Assembly: GCF_004366075.1 (NCBI RefSeq)
Contig: NZ_SODU01000001.1
Coordinates: forward strand, 124,001-188,000
Source of the DNA: Kribbella pratensis
Lineage (GTDB): Bacteria > Actinomycetota > Actinomycetes > Propionibacteriales > Kribbellaceae
Reading direction: 5' to 3'
DNA length: 64,000 nt
The notes beneath the pieces are model-generated. The model had not been told where the DNA came from. It saw only the letters and a list, made by a program, of their open reading frames with translations, and did no database searches. Shown here piece after piece: positions 38,601-46,668 of the stretch. Position 1 is the first letter of the stretch. Each line of letters opens with the position of its first letter. Both the position numbers and the translations under genes were made by a program.

Positions 38601-41600
38601 CCTCGTCGTCGACGTCGACTCCCTGCCAGAGTCCTTTGGTACCGATCAGGAATCCACCGCCGTGCTCCTGGTCCTTGAACTCGTCGACGCCGCGCCGGTT
38701 GCCGAGGACGAGGGCCGAGCGGACGGGGGTGTCGTCACCGCGCTTGCGCAGTTCGTCGGCCAGGTGTTCGGCGATGCCGCCGGCGGTCGATCTGGCTGTC
38801 GTCAGGACCATCGCTCCGCCGACGTACCCTCCGCGCCCGCTCTCGTCCGGATCGGCTTGGGTGACGACCTCGGTGGCATAGCCGGCCAACTGGTGGGCGA
38901 CCGTCCGCATGGCGCCTTCGGACTGTTCGGCCCACGACGGGAAGTCCGAGAAACAGACGAGCTCGGCCTGTGACTTCATGTCGAAGGGGGTGTTGAGGCT
39001 GAGGGTTCGGGTGTTCGGGTCCAAGCCGAGCCGGGCGCGGATGAAGTCCCAGCGACCGCCGATGCGCAGCGTAGCCGATACGTAGTAGGTGCGCGGAAAG
39101 GTGATCAGGAACTGCCGCCAGTCGACATCCTCCGGCAGCTCGATCGGCGACGACGTCACCGAGAAGTCGTACGAGCGCAGGTCGCCGCGCAGTTGCCCGA
39201 GCTCCTCGGCGTACACGACCCGATTCGACGTGCCGGGCGGAAGATCGGCCAGAGCAACGTGGTCCGGGTCAAGGTCCGGATCCGCTTCGACCGTCGGCGT
39301 CTCGGGTTCGGGGGCGCCGGTGGCGGCCGGTCTCGCTCGTCCGATGATGGCGTCGATGTCTGCGTTGATGGACTCGGTGTTCGCCTTGTAGGTCGCGGTG
39401 GCGGTCAGCAAGGCCTGGACGCGCTCGAATTCGAAGAAGTTCAGCGTCGAGCCGTGTTCCCTCAGATAGTTGCCCAACGCCCCGGTCAGTGCGTGGCATT
39501 GTCCGGACAGCCGGCGGATCAGGGATTGCAGCGTACGGACCTGGCTCACGCCGGACGTCCCCGTGTAGTCCGACGCGAGGGTTACGGTGCGTCCGCCAAC
39601 CTGTCCTCCTACGGCGCCGCGCGCGTCCATGACCAGCGATGCGGCCTTGGGGAACTGTGCGTTGTCGAGGAGCAGGCCGAGATTCGTCACCGCGGCGCGC
39701 ACCGAATCGTGCGCTGAGCCGGTCTGCGCGGAGCGCGACCATGATAAGAGATCGGCGTGGAGACTCTGCACGCCGCGATGCTCGAGCACGGTGGACAGCG
39801 CACTCGTCGCGGCATCCTCGAGCTGATGCGCCTCGTCCACGATCAGCAGAGTGTCCGGACCCATCGACCCCAGTTCGCTCAGGTGCGCCAGCAGCAGAGC
39901 GTGGTTCGCCAGCAGCAACCGGTGCGACGACAGCGCCTCGGCGACATAGTCCGTGTGAGGTGCCATCGGCGTTCCGGCAGTGGCGCCGTACTCACCGTTC
40001 GTTCCCTGTGACAAAGACTCCAGCCACACTGGCAGCGCCTTGGTGAGGTACTCGCTGAAGAACGGCGGCATGTCGACCGGATCCACCGAGTGCGCGGTCC
40101 AACCGGCCTCGACATCCGGCGAGGCCAGGAACCGCAGCGTCAGGAAGACCAGCAGCTCACGGAACCCGGCTGTCGCCAGGAACCGGTTTCGCTCCGGCGT
40201 CCTCCTCGACCGCGTCAGTTGCGTCGCATCAGCGAGTGCGGCGACGAGCGCACGAAGCGACAGTCGGTTGCTTGCGCCCTTGACGACGTCGCACTCGGCG
40301 AGCAGGCCGAGCCCAGGCGCGTTGCGATCCAGGGCCACGACGTCGTGCGCGAGCTGCAACTGAAGCTGTTTGGTGAAGGTAGTGATCAGGGCCCTTCGGT
40401 TCGGGTCGCCGGCGAGCCACTCCAGCGCACAGGCGAGGACTGCGTAGCTCTTGCCCGTACCGGTCGGCGCCTCGACGAGACCAGGTACGCCGTCGTCGAC
40501 CCACCGGTGAATCGCAGAACTCATCTGCTCTTGCTCGTCGCGCAGGCGTGCGCCCGGACCGCGGACGATCTGCGCCAGTCTCCCTGGGCTGACCCGGCCG
40601 TCATCCCGCATCTCTGATGTGACGCGGATGGTTGCCGTCGGGCCGGCGGGGCCTTGCCGTCGGGGAACATGTGCGCCCAACCCGGTGCCGAGTACGGCGG
40701 TGATCGCGGCCTGGTTGTGGCTGGTCGGTTCCCCAAGGTGGCCCGCCAAGTGGAGGACCAGGGACCAAGCGGGGGAGTCCGGCGCTACTGAGCACACCAA
40801 CTGGCGCATCTGCTCGGACCACCCAGCCAGCTCAGCTGCCATCCGGATCACCAGACGTTCGAGCAGACGGGCGTCGTCGACGGCGTCGTGCCAGGCGAGA
40901 TCACCCCGGTCCACACCAACGTCGTCGCACAGGTTCGCTAACCGATGACTGGGCGCGGTCGGCCACAGCGACAGCGCCAGGTAGTAGGCGTCGACGGGCG
41001 TCGTCGACAAAGGTGGCAACAACTCGCGCCCCATCGCGTCGGCCAGTATCGGGACGTCGGCTACCGTGCCGTTGTAGGTCAGAAGCACATCGGCCTCGGC
41101 ACAGTACGCCTGTAGATCTGTCAACGCATCCAGAGGCGGCTTCCCTTCTGCTGCATGCCTGGCTCGAAGAGTTGGCGAGCGGATCTCCCAGCTCTCATCT
41201 GGCAGCATCAAGAATCGCTCGAACTCAGGAGCTGTCTGAACCCAAGCGACATCCGAGCCCATACGAAGCGCGCCTATCTGGAAGATGCGCTTCTCCGTGA
41301 ACGGCTCGGTGTCAGTTGTGTGGACGACCGACTCAAGGTCGAGTACGACGATCCGAGCACCCGGCTCCGGAGTCGCTTCGCTGCTCGGCTCAGCGAGCTC
41401 CTCTCCCACGCGGATCACGTCGCCAGTCCGCTGCAGAGCCCGTGCGGTCAAGGCGTGATCCAGCAAAACAGTCAGGCGCGTCGGCGTGACCCCCGGGAAG
41501 CGGCTACGAGCAGCCGCCACCAAGTCAGCGAACGTGACGCCGTTCTCGTGCTCGCCAACGAGTGCCACAACCTTCCTAACCGCAGCCGACATCGTTCCTG

Positions 41601-41637
41601 TTTCGTCCCCCTGCGGCATCTGCCCTCCGTCAGCCAT
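35644..41637 (-). CDS. Fusion of DnaQ-like exonuclease, DinG (XPD-type) helicase and RecQ helicase
   Basis: The protein has about 1997 residues. After an N-terminal winged-helix-like segment (20-80) comes a DEDDh 3'-5' exonuclease (96-265; VVLDLES for DxE, LLTYNGTVADVPIL, and HDAVDDARLLERL at the end). Next is a DinG/XPD helicase: Walker A EAPTGTGKSYAVLA (390-403), DEAH (IVDEAHQLEDAA, about 600) and LRQAVGRLIRSER (about 1076). Last is a RecQ helicase: LPTGFGKSFCFQLPAL (about 1246), LDEAHTFVQWDDFRP (about 1353), QQVGRTGRDAA (about 1563) and a RecQ zinc cluster, from CANRKLADYFG to CCSHAGNRCSACW (about 1820-1850). Exonuclease-DinG fusions are known; the added RecQ is unusual. Start ATG 41637; a later ATG at 41592 is possible. 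Confidence 0.92.
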   Translation of the reverse strand: MADGGQMPQGDETGTMSAAVRKVVALVGEHENGVTFADLVAAARSRFPGVTPTRLTVLLDHALTARALQRTGDVIRVGEELAEPSSEATPEPGARIVVLDLESVVHTTDTEPFTEKRIFQIGALRMGSDVAWVQTAPEFERFLMLPDESWEIRSPTLRARHAAEGKPPLDALTDLQAYCAEADVLLTYNGTVADVPILADAMGRELLPPLSTTPVDAYYLALSLWPTAPSHRLANLCDDVGVDRGDLAWHDAVDDARLLERLVIRMAAELAGWSEQMRQLVCSVAPDSPAWSLVLHLAGHLGEPTSHNQAAITAVLGTGLGAHVPRRQGPAGPTATIRVTSEMRDDGRVSPGRLAQIVRGPGARLRDEQEQMSSAIHRWVDDGVPGLVEAPTGTGKSYAVLACALEWLAGDPNRRALITTFTKQLQLQLAHDVVALDRNAPGLGLLAECDVVKGASNRLSLRALVAALADATQLTRSRRTPERNRFLATAGFRELLVFLTLRFLASPDVEAGWTAHSVDPVDMPPFFSEYLTKALPVWLESLSQGTNGEYGATAGTPMAPHTDYVAEALSSHRLLLANHALLLAHLSELGSMGPDTLLIVDEAHQLEDAATSALSTVLEHRGVQSLHADLLSWSRSAQTGSAHDSVRAAVTNLGLLLDNAQFPKAASLVMDARGAVGGQVGGRTVTLASDYTGTSGVSQVRTLQSLIRRLSGQCHALTGALGNYLREHGSTLNFFEFERVQALLTATATYKANTESINADIDAIIGRARPAATGAPEPETPTVEADPDLDPDHVALADLPPGTSNRVVYAEELGQLRGDLRSYDFSVTSSPIELPEDVDWRQFLITFPRTYYVSATLRIGGRWDFIRARLGLDPNTRTLSLNTPFDMKSQAELVCFSDFPSWAEQSEGAMRTVAHQLAGYATEVVTQADPDESGRGGYVGGAMVLTTARSTAGGIAEHLADELRKRGDDTPVRSALVLGNRRGVDEFKDQEHGGGFLIGTKGLWQGVDVDDEERLRLVWINKLPFAPFAAPVIEARRAVVAARAMAAHAEDPDAAATAMYYLPLAALQLRQAVGRLIRSERHRGVVVISDRKLAGQTALRRAYRRTFLGSLDEGLLRPDEVTGELGGGNVVTMADGWQRIWSFLARLDLISQPRADKLCTPEKLNEHTLLPHTRMIRQLALTAEQVDEHRAAGTLADEVVRRGAQIGGLLALRDTPAELKPAQQTVIAAVAEGRNVLGLLPTGFGKSFCFQLPALVLPGVTIVVSPLVALMTDQALALNRSIGGAVRALVAPLRESSSRAGKTEVADQLLGRHDHGIRLVYVSPERLAQRRFREVVRSAVKAGIVNRIALDEAHTFVQWDDFRPSMGRAEKFLQELRTDHGLPVTALTATANRTVLAGLRQGVFALLPDTNLDAEAAEDKVGTLLTVRENPIRPELALFRRSISAAGSAITGGLAEEVASAVEDHAIFYCLTVKEVVALSAHLRDFLGDGSVRVRRFHGRLTEIEKSAVLNEFREAPRRGEEGFAPLIVVATSAFGLGIDRADVRTVYCASAPTDLAALYQQVGRTGRDAAAQPGSAADGPANVGLALMTGRGLRTVQFMTEGDLSMQLLVRMGKAVLATHGTLDVSTVADRLMGEDVDAGRLSQQDAGKTRTAETYNSGVMRAFTALASLGAVDDLGDFPPLATVRAGELLDTYSEDGDDDASVRAAIKAVLALPNRTTDGTLHRSVLAISKLHRHLAAVVPGYDAFAGDAAGTWHLLADLHDQGLLDVSAAPSRRMVTGLRANVATLPAGFKAAVSGKAARAAAEITFLRDFFADSTTCANRKLADYFGVRDLPDGCCSHAGNRCSACWQSGNWPAGETKPKVADALETPKPRPAGSRTDTAFAQRRLDDKVYDLVWDIYAGVHIRDLQRALRGEDSSWNPKTRKRRRLRTALVNSRYFGSSPSIRLEELEDSLQRLQDAGRVAQVGAVWRESQHIARDARKAAASQPVASGSTP

Positions 41638-41640
41638 CAC

Positions 41641-42148
41641 CGTGAGATTAGTCGTCGCTGGCTGAAAGGTGTTCCCTCCACAGCCAGCGTCAGGCTCGCC
41701 GGAACGACGGGCGTCGGATCATTCGGATGTCCCCCTCCAACGCACCGCCCCGGCGTCGCTTGACCTCCGTATCGCGAGCGAGGGCGCATCCGTTACACGT
41801 TGTGATCAATGCTTAATACCCTGAGCAGTGACCGGCTTGATACGAGAGGGAGGCTCGGTGGCGTGGACGGCAGAACTTCGCGGTATTCGCATGGCGAGGT
41901 GCTGGGCGAGCGCGTGGCCACCCCCGAACCAGTGCGTCCCTACAGACGCCCTAGATGCAGCTCGACCTGCGCAGCATCCGACACACGGGGAGTCCGCCGT
42001 GGCTACATCAGGTCCCCGATGCGGTATGAGTTTCGAGCGGATAAGACTCGCGTCTGTGCACAGCTCCGAGCCTCGCGGAGAGTTGCGTTCGCGCGCCGCA
42101 GCTCGCTGACTTGGTGGTGTAATCGGGCGACTTCCGCGAGAAGCACGG
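41641..42148. other. Intergenic region upstream of the helicase fusion
   Basis: About 500 bp that must hold the promoter for the large minus-strand operon. Small plus-strand frames exist here, but none shows a recognisable protein. A moderately AT-rich patch occurs at about 41795-41820 (TGATCAATGCTTAATACC). Confidence 0.4.
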
Positions 42149-42334
42149 TCACGTGATCGGCTCGATTGCCTCGGCTAAATGGACCCGTTTGCGGATTCGC
42201 CAGTGGCGCAGGCGGCAGCGATCTGAGCAGAAGCGTTGGTCGGATCGGGCCGCGATGTAGGAGTCGCTGCAGTGTTCACAGACGCGTTGGCGGGCGGTCA
42301 GATCACGCTGGAATGGCGGTCGACGGTCGTCCAT
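42149..42334 (-). CDS. Small zinc-finger-like protein
   Basis: This 61-residue protein has a CxxC...CxxxC zinc-binding pattern: RVCEHCSDSYIAARSDQRFC then SDRCRLRHWRIRKR. The cysteine spacing and the aromatic/basic tail resemble small zinc-ribbon proteins in actinomycetes and their mobile elements, possibly binding nucleic acid. ATG 42332-42334 is the likely start, without a strong ribosome site. It lies upstream of the helicase operon on the same strand but 500 bp away, so it is probably separate. Confidence 0.55.
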   Translation of the reverse strand: MDDRRPPFQRDLTARQRVCEHCSDSYIAARSDQRFCSDRCRLRHWRIRKRVHLAEAIEPIT

Positions 42335-42630
42335 AATTGTTCAACGTCGCGCCGGCGAACATACTGAAATACTCGTTGCACCGCGCTGAAACGCCTCAAG
42401 TGCCAGATGTGTGCCAGCTTCGAAGTCGTCGTTTCGATGCAGTCGCGGTGCGTTCGGCTCCTGGAGAGTCTGCCGAGTGGTTGAGTCTTCACTTAAAGGC
42501 CATTTGGCGCCGCATCGGCGGCGTAGGGGATCGTCAGCTACCTCGCGCAGGATTTGGAGTGGGCGACGCGCAGAAGGGTGTCGCGGTATCCGACTAGCGC
42601 GGTCAGCAGCAACAGGAACTGCATGATGCG

Positions 42631-42936
42631 ATGCAGGAGGCCGATGCGAAGGCGGAATCTCAGGCCGATCCGTCTGCCACGGTGCTCGAGGAGAGGGCCA
42701 AAGCTCACCAGAGACATCTTGCAGCTCACGTCAACGTGCAGCAGGCTCTCGATCGCCTGTTGATTGTCGCGCCAAATGACGTCGTTGAGTCAGCGTTCAA
42801 GTGGCTAGACGTTGTTCGAGACGACGACGCGAACGAGGAGCTCTTCGTTGATGCTCGGTTTGTGTTCGTGAACGCCGTGCGCCGCGACTTGAATATCGTG
42901 AAGCCCATCCAGCAGGTGAAGCCCGTGAGCGCATAG
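42631..42936 (+). CDS. Possible helical protein or fragment
   Basis: A 101-residue frame opens at ATG 42631 and continues the reading frame from a stop at 42595-42597. The product is rich in Glu, Ala and Gln (MQEADAKAESQADPSATVLE) and then VNVQQALDRLLIVAPNDVVE, with a helical, partly coiled-coil look and an ordered end (AVRRDLNIVKPIQQVKP). It may be the C-terminal half of a longer gene whose start has been lost. No family is assigned. The upstream 42335-42630 bases hold no supported gene. Confidence 0.4.
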   Translation: MQEADAKAESQADPSATVLEERAKAHQRHLAAHVNVQQALDRLLIVAPNDVVESAFKWLDVVRDDDANEELFVDARFVFVNAVRRDLNIVKPIQQVKPVSA

Positions 42937-43084
42937 CGTCGGCCTTGGCGGTGTCGAGCAGGCGCAGACAGTTCGAGGACTGCTGACGGCGGATATCAAC
43001 GTCCGGGTTCGCAGGCCGGATCCTTCCCTGGCCGCGCTACGTCCGATCTACTACTGATCCTCGATGACGGCAGTGGGGTGCGGT

Positions 43085-44359
43085 ATGACGCAGCAGGATG
43101 CGCAGCGGGGTCTGCAACATGGGTCGGTGGTCCTGGCCGGTGGACGACGAGACGGAGTCCGTCGACCTGGGGTGCCGGATCGCGAGACCGCCGATGCCGG
43201 CGGCTTGTCCCGTGCCACGGTGCGGACCGCCGTGGGACTCTTCTTCGGCGCCGTCGCGGCTTGGATGGTCATCTCTGGGCTCCTGGCACGGAGGTGGCCG
43301 TGGCAGCTGTACGGCGATCAAGCCTCCCAGTCTGATGTGCTGAAGCTTGCTCTGGGGGTGGTCGCCGCCGGTGGTGCCGCGATCGCCCTGGTTGTCAACT
43401 ACCGCCGTCAGCAGCACCTTGAACGCGACGATGTCGGCAAACGCGACCAGATCCGGCTGTTCACTGAGCGATTCGGAGCCGCCGCCGCCCAACTCGGTGG
43501 CGACCGGCCCGCTGTGCGGCTAGCCGGTGTATACGCCATGGCTGCCCTGGCCGATGAGTGGTCCACCCGACGGCAGCAGTGCGTCGATGTCCTCTGTGGG
43601 TACCTCCGCCTCCCTTACACCGGAGAACCTCCATTAGGCCACCCAGAACTAGTAGTCGAACAGCGTCACTACGCCGGCGGCACCATCCAACGCACTGAAA
43701 CCACCACCCACCAAACCGGCGAGATCCAGGTCCGCCAAGCCATTGTGGACACGATCCGCCAGCACCTTCGGGCCAACGCCGAACAGAGCTGGAGCGACCT
43801 GACGTTCGACTTCACCGGTGCCACGCTCGTCAACGCCTCCTTCTCCGGGGCGACGTTCTCTGGTGAACGGACGTGGTTCGACGGGGCGAAGTTCTCCGGT
43901 GACTACACACTGTTCACGGGGGTGGCATTCTCCGGCGACCGCACGTGGTTCGCCGGGGCGACTTTTTCCAGTGGCCGCACGTGGTTCGATGGGGCGACGT
44001 TCTCCAGCGAGGACACCGTGTTCGAAGGGGCGGAGTTCTTCGGCGAGGACACCATGTTCGACGGAGCCGTGTTCTCCAGCGAGCAAACATGGTTCGCCGG
44101 GGCGAGGTTCTCCGGCGACAGCACGTCGTTCGCCGGGGCGGAGTTCGTCGGCGACAATGCCTGGTTCGATGACGCAAGGTTCTCCGGCAAGCACACGTCG
44201 TTCGATGGGGCGACGTTTTCCGGCGAGTTCGAGTCTTTTCGAGACTCGGCATTTACCGACGTGGACGACGCACTACATGAAGCTCGGATTTCCCCTCAGG
44301 AGATCCGCTGGGGACCGGTCCCATCACGCAGCGCCTGGCCTCCCGACTCCTCTGCTTAG
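43085..44359 (+). CDS. Membrane-anchored pentapeptide-repeat protein
   Basis: This 424-residue protein has two N-terminal membrane helices (VGLFFGAVAAWMVISGLLA and LALGVVAAGGAAIALVVNY), a cytoplasmic region with RDQIRLFTERFGAAAAQLGG and VRLAGVYAMAALADEWSTRR, and about ten C-terminal repeats of 12 residues such as TWFDGAKFSGDY and TWFAGATFSSGR. This is a variant pentapeptide repeat with Phe at every fifth position, which should form a right-handed beta-helix. The DNA of the repeat has a 36-bp period, so it can expand or shrink by recombination. Such proteins are numerous in actinomycetes and of unknown role. ATG 43085 is chosen; an ATG at 43064 is also in frame. Confidence 0.85.
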   Translation: MTQQDAQRGLQHGSVVLAGGRRDGVRRPGVPDRETADAGGLSRATVRTAVGLFFGAVAAWMVISGLLARRWPWQLYGDQASQSDVLKLALGVVAAGGAAIALVVNYRRQQHLERDDVGKRDQIRLFTERFGAAAAQLGGDRPAVRLAGVYAMAALADEWSTRRQQCVDVLCGYLRLPYTGEPPLGHPELVVEQRHYAGGTIQRTETTTHQTGEIQVRQAIVDTIRQHLRANAEQSWSDLTFDFTGATLVNASFSGATFSGERTWFDGAKFSGDYTLFTGVAFSGDRTWFAGATFSSGRTWFDGATFSSEDTVFEGAEFFGEDTMFDGAVFSSEQTWFAGARFSGDSTSFAGAEFVGDNAWFDDARFSGKHTSFDGATFSGEFESFRDSAFTDVDDALHEARISPQEIRWGPVPSRSAWPPDSSA

Positions 44360-44544
44360 TGCGAAGCGAACTGTTCGACAGCCGTTATCAACGGAAGCCG
44401 GTCGGCGCTCGCCACCTGCGGGGTGGGCCGTCTAGGTCGAGAGGGATGGCCGCGGGGAACGGCCGGAGTTGGTCTTGCGAGTTGAGCTACTTACGGCGCC
44501 GGGCTGAACGAGGTGCGGTCGCGGGGTTGCCCTACGATCGGTCG

Positions 44545-45255
44545 ATGGCCTTCCAAACCGTTGTGCCGATTGAGGACATCCGGAATCTTCCGTTGCCTGA
44601 GCTTGCTCTGCGCCTGTTGAAGGTGCTGGCGAACAGCAGCGCGCAGATCAATCCCAACAACACGCTGCGCGGGATGCAGCAAGCGGTCGGTGGGGGGCAA
44701 GACGGCGCTCAACTCATGGCGCGAATCGCCGACGCCTGGGCCTGGCTGCAAGCCCACGCCTTGGTTGGCCGGCACGCCATGAACACCCTGTCGGAATGGC
44801 AGCAGGTGACCGAGCTGGGCCGCGAGATCGCCGACGACCCGAGCGCCGTCACGAAGGTCTGGGCGGCCGATCGCCTTGCGGGGAACCTCGATCCCCTCCT
44901 CTCATCAGCCCGCGCCAACTTCGGTCTGGGTGACTACGAGACCGCCTCCTTCGCAGCGATGAAGGCCGTGGAGGTCGAAGTACGGCGAGTAGCTGGGCTG
45001 TCGAACGATCTCATCGGCGTCGCGCTGATGCGGAAGGCCTTCAGCCCAAAGGACGGTGTCTTGCGGGACCCGGGCGCGGAACCGGGCGAGCAACAGGCCA
45101 CCGCCGATCTGTTCGCCGGCGCAATCGGCGCCTTTAAGAATCCCGCCAGCCACAGGACTGTCCAGTTCGATGATCCGGTTGAGGCGGCCGAGGCAGTTCA
45201 ATTGGCCGATCTCCTTCTGCGGATGGTGCATCGCGCGGAACAGCGGCTCGCGTAG
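44545..45255 (+). CDS. TIGR02391-family protein
   Basis: This 236-residue protein is helical in its N-terminal half (EDIRNLPLPELALRLLKVLA). The C-terminal half carries the TIGR02391 (Ymh) signature DYETASFAAMKAVEVEVRRV, then GVALMRKAFSPKDGVLRDPG and FKNPASHRTVQFDDPVEAAE. The ASHR motif within the last block is conserved in this family and related to AbiV/HEPN-like helical domains in layout. The family is often found on islands, with a suspected defence or regulatory role that is not established. ATG 44545 fits the family start. It is 186 bp downstream of the pentapeptide gene. Confidence 0.85.
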   Translation: MAFQTVVPIEDIRNLPLPELALRLLKVLANSSAQINPNNTLRGMQQAVGGGQDGAQLMARIADAWAWLQAHALVGRHAMNTLSEWQQVTELGREIADDPSAVTKVWAADRLAGNLDPLLSSARANFGLGDYETASFAAMKAVEVEVRRVAGLSNDLIGVALMRKAFSPKDGVLRDPGAEPGEQQATADLFAGAIGAFKNPASHRTVQFDDPVEAAEAVQLADLLLRMVHRAEQRLA

Positions 45256-45527
45256 CCGGCCCGGCCTCGGCAAGGCCAACGTGTTCGCAGCGTCGAGCAC
45301 AGAAGGGGCTGGGTCCGTCTGCACCGGACGGGCTGCGGGGCTAGTCGGTGATCTGACAATCAGCCATCGTCTTCGCGATGACCTGCGAGGTGACATCGGC
45401 GAGAGCGTCTCGGCCCAGGCCGGCTATTGCCTCCGCACCGCTGCGAGCCTTGCGCTCTTCACCTCGTCCCACTCGTTGTCAGCGGCGTCGTTCAAGGCGG
45501 CAAGGCACCGGTCGGCGGCGGAGATGG

Positions 45528-46664
45528 TCAGAGGTCGAGTGTCCAGTTGCTGTCGGGGCTGGTGAGGGTGTTCCGGTCGGTGTCGAGCTCGACGGTCATG
45601 GTGTGGAGAGGGAAGTGGCCGGCGGCCGCCCATTTGGCTTGGACGCGCTCTAGGTCGTCCCACAGGCGCCGTGGGCCGCTTTGGTGGACGGTTTTGTCTT
45701 CGCTGTCGGCGCGGGCCCAGGATCCGTCGGCTGCTAGGAGCCACAGGAGTTGGCTGCCGTCCTCGCGGGTTGCCGAGCGGTTCTCGATGTCGGGGCTGTC
45801 GAGCTCGTACAGGCAGCGCAGTTCCCAGTCGTCCCAGAGATCGGGCAGAGGGCCGCTCAGTTGGCGGGTCTCTGTGCCTGGCTGGTCGCGGGCGTCGTCG
45901 TACACATGGTCGAGGCGAGCTGGGTAGTCGGTGTCGCGGCGGGTGCGCATGAAGGTGGCCGGGTCTGGTTGGACGCGGCCGCGGACTACTCCGTCTGGGT
46001 GTTTCTTGGCGTTGATGAGGAGTGAGGTGCCGGTGATGGTGGTGACGATCTTTCCGCCAGGTCGGAGTGCGTCTAGCCATGCGGGCGGGATGGGACGGAC
46101 GGAGACGGTTGCGATGATGCGGTCGTAGTTGGCGTCGGGCAGGGAGCCGGTGGCGTCGGCGATCTCGAGGTGCGGTGTTCGGCCGAAGGCGGCGAGGCGT
46201 TCGCGGGCGGCGTCGACGAGGTAGGGGTCTACGTCGATGCTGGTCACCTGCTTGTCGCCGAGGCGACGGGCGAGGAGGGCGGCGGAGTAGCCGGAGCCGG
46301 TGCCGACGTCGAGCACCCGGTCCTGTTCGCCGGGGCTGAGCAGGTGCAGCATGCGCACGATCAACCCGGGCAGTGTCGAGGACGACGTCGGGAGACCCGT
46401 TGGACGGTCGGATAGGTCTGCCCTGTCGGCGTGGAGTGCGCCCACACGGGTCACCAGCGTCTCGTCGGCGTAGATCTCTGCCCATGGTTGGTCCGGGTGC
46501 GGCGTGCGGAGTCCCCAGGCGAATGGGTAGCTGTCGGGGATCGGCTCCCACCACCTCGGCACCAGTTGGTGCCGAGGTGTGGAGCTGACCGAGTCGTGCC
46601 ACTCCGGTGCCGCTGCTGTGATCTCGTCGGCGAGCTTGCGAGCGGCGTCGGTCCAGTCTGTCAC
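45528..46664 (-). CDS. PIMT-like O-methyltransferase of a graspetide cluster
   Basis: This 378-residue protein has a protein-L-isoaspartate methyltransferase core: LDVGTGSGYSAALLARRLGD (SAM motif I, about 120-140), VTSIDVDPYLVDAARERLAA, and YDRIIATVSVRPIPPAWLDA. The C-terminal extension of about 150 residues is typical of the graspetide-associated PIMT homologues, which methylate an Asp in the cross-linked peptide and lead to an aspartimide. It is the last gene of the cluster and starts 4 bp after the ATP-grasp gene. GTG/ATG choice: ATG 46662-46664. Confidence 0.9.
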   Translation of the reverse strand: MTDWTDAARKLADEITAAAPEWHDSVSSTPRHQLVPRWWEPIPDSYPFAWGLRTPHPDQPWAEIYADETLVTRVGALHADRADLSDRPTGLPTSSSTLPGLIVRMLHLLSPGEQDRVLDVGTGSGYSAALLARRLGDKQVTSIDVDPYLVDAARERLAAFGRTPHLEIADATGSLPDANYDRIIATVSVRPIPPAWLDALRPGGKIVTTITGTSLLINAKKHPDGVVRGRVQPDPATFMRTRRDTDYPARLDHVYDDARDQPGTETRQLSGPLPDLWDDWELRCLYELDSPDIENRSATREDGSQLLWLLAADGSWARADSEDKTVHQSGPRRLWDDLERVQAKWAAAGHFPLHTMTVELDTDRNTLTSPDSNWTLDL

Positions 46665-46668
46665 GGAG

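Noticed and set aside
35644..41637. Assignment of the helicase operon to Dpd or DISARM.
   Set aside because: Neither the DNA-modification enzyme DpdA nor a DISARM methyltransferase is present, so the RecQ and P-loop similarity alone is not enough.
43860..44230. Regular 36-bp repeats that might suggest a CRISPR array.
   Set aside because: They are in frame, continuous and without unique spacers; they encode the pentapeptide repeats of the membrane protein.
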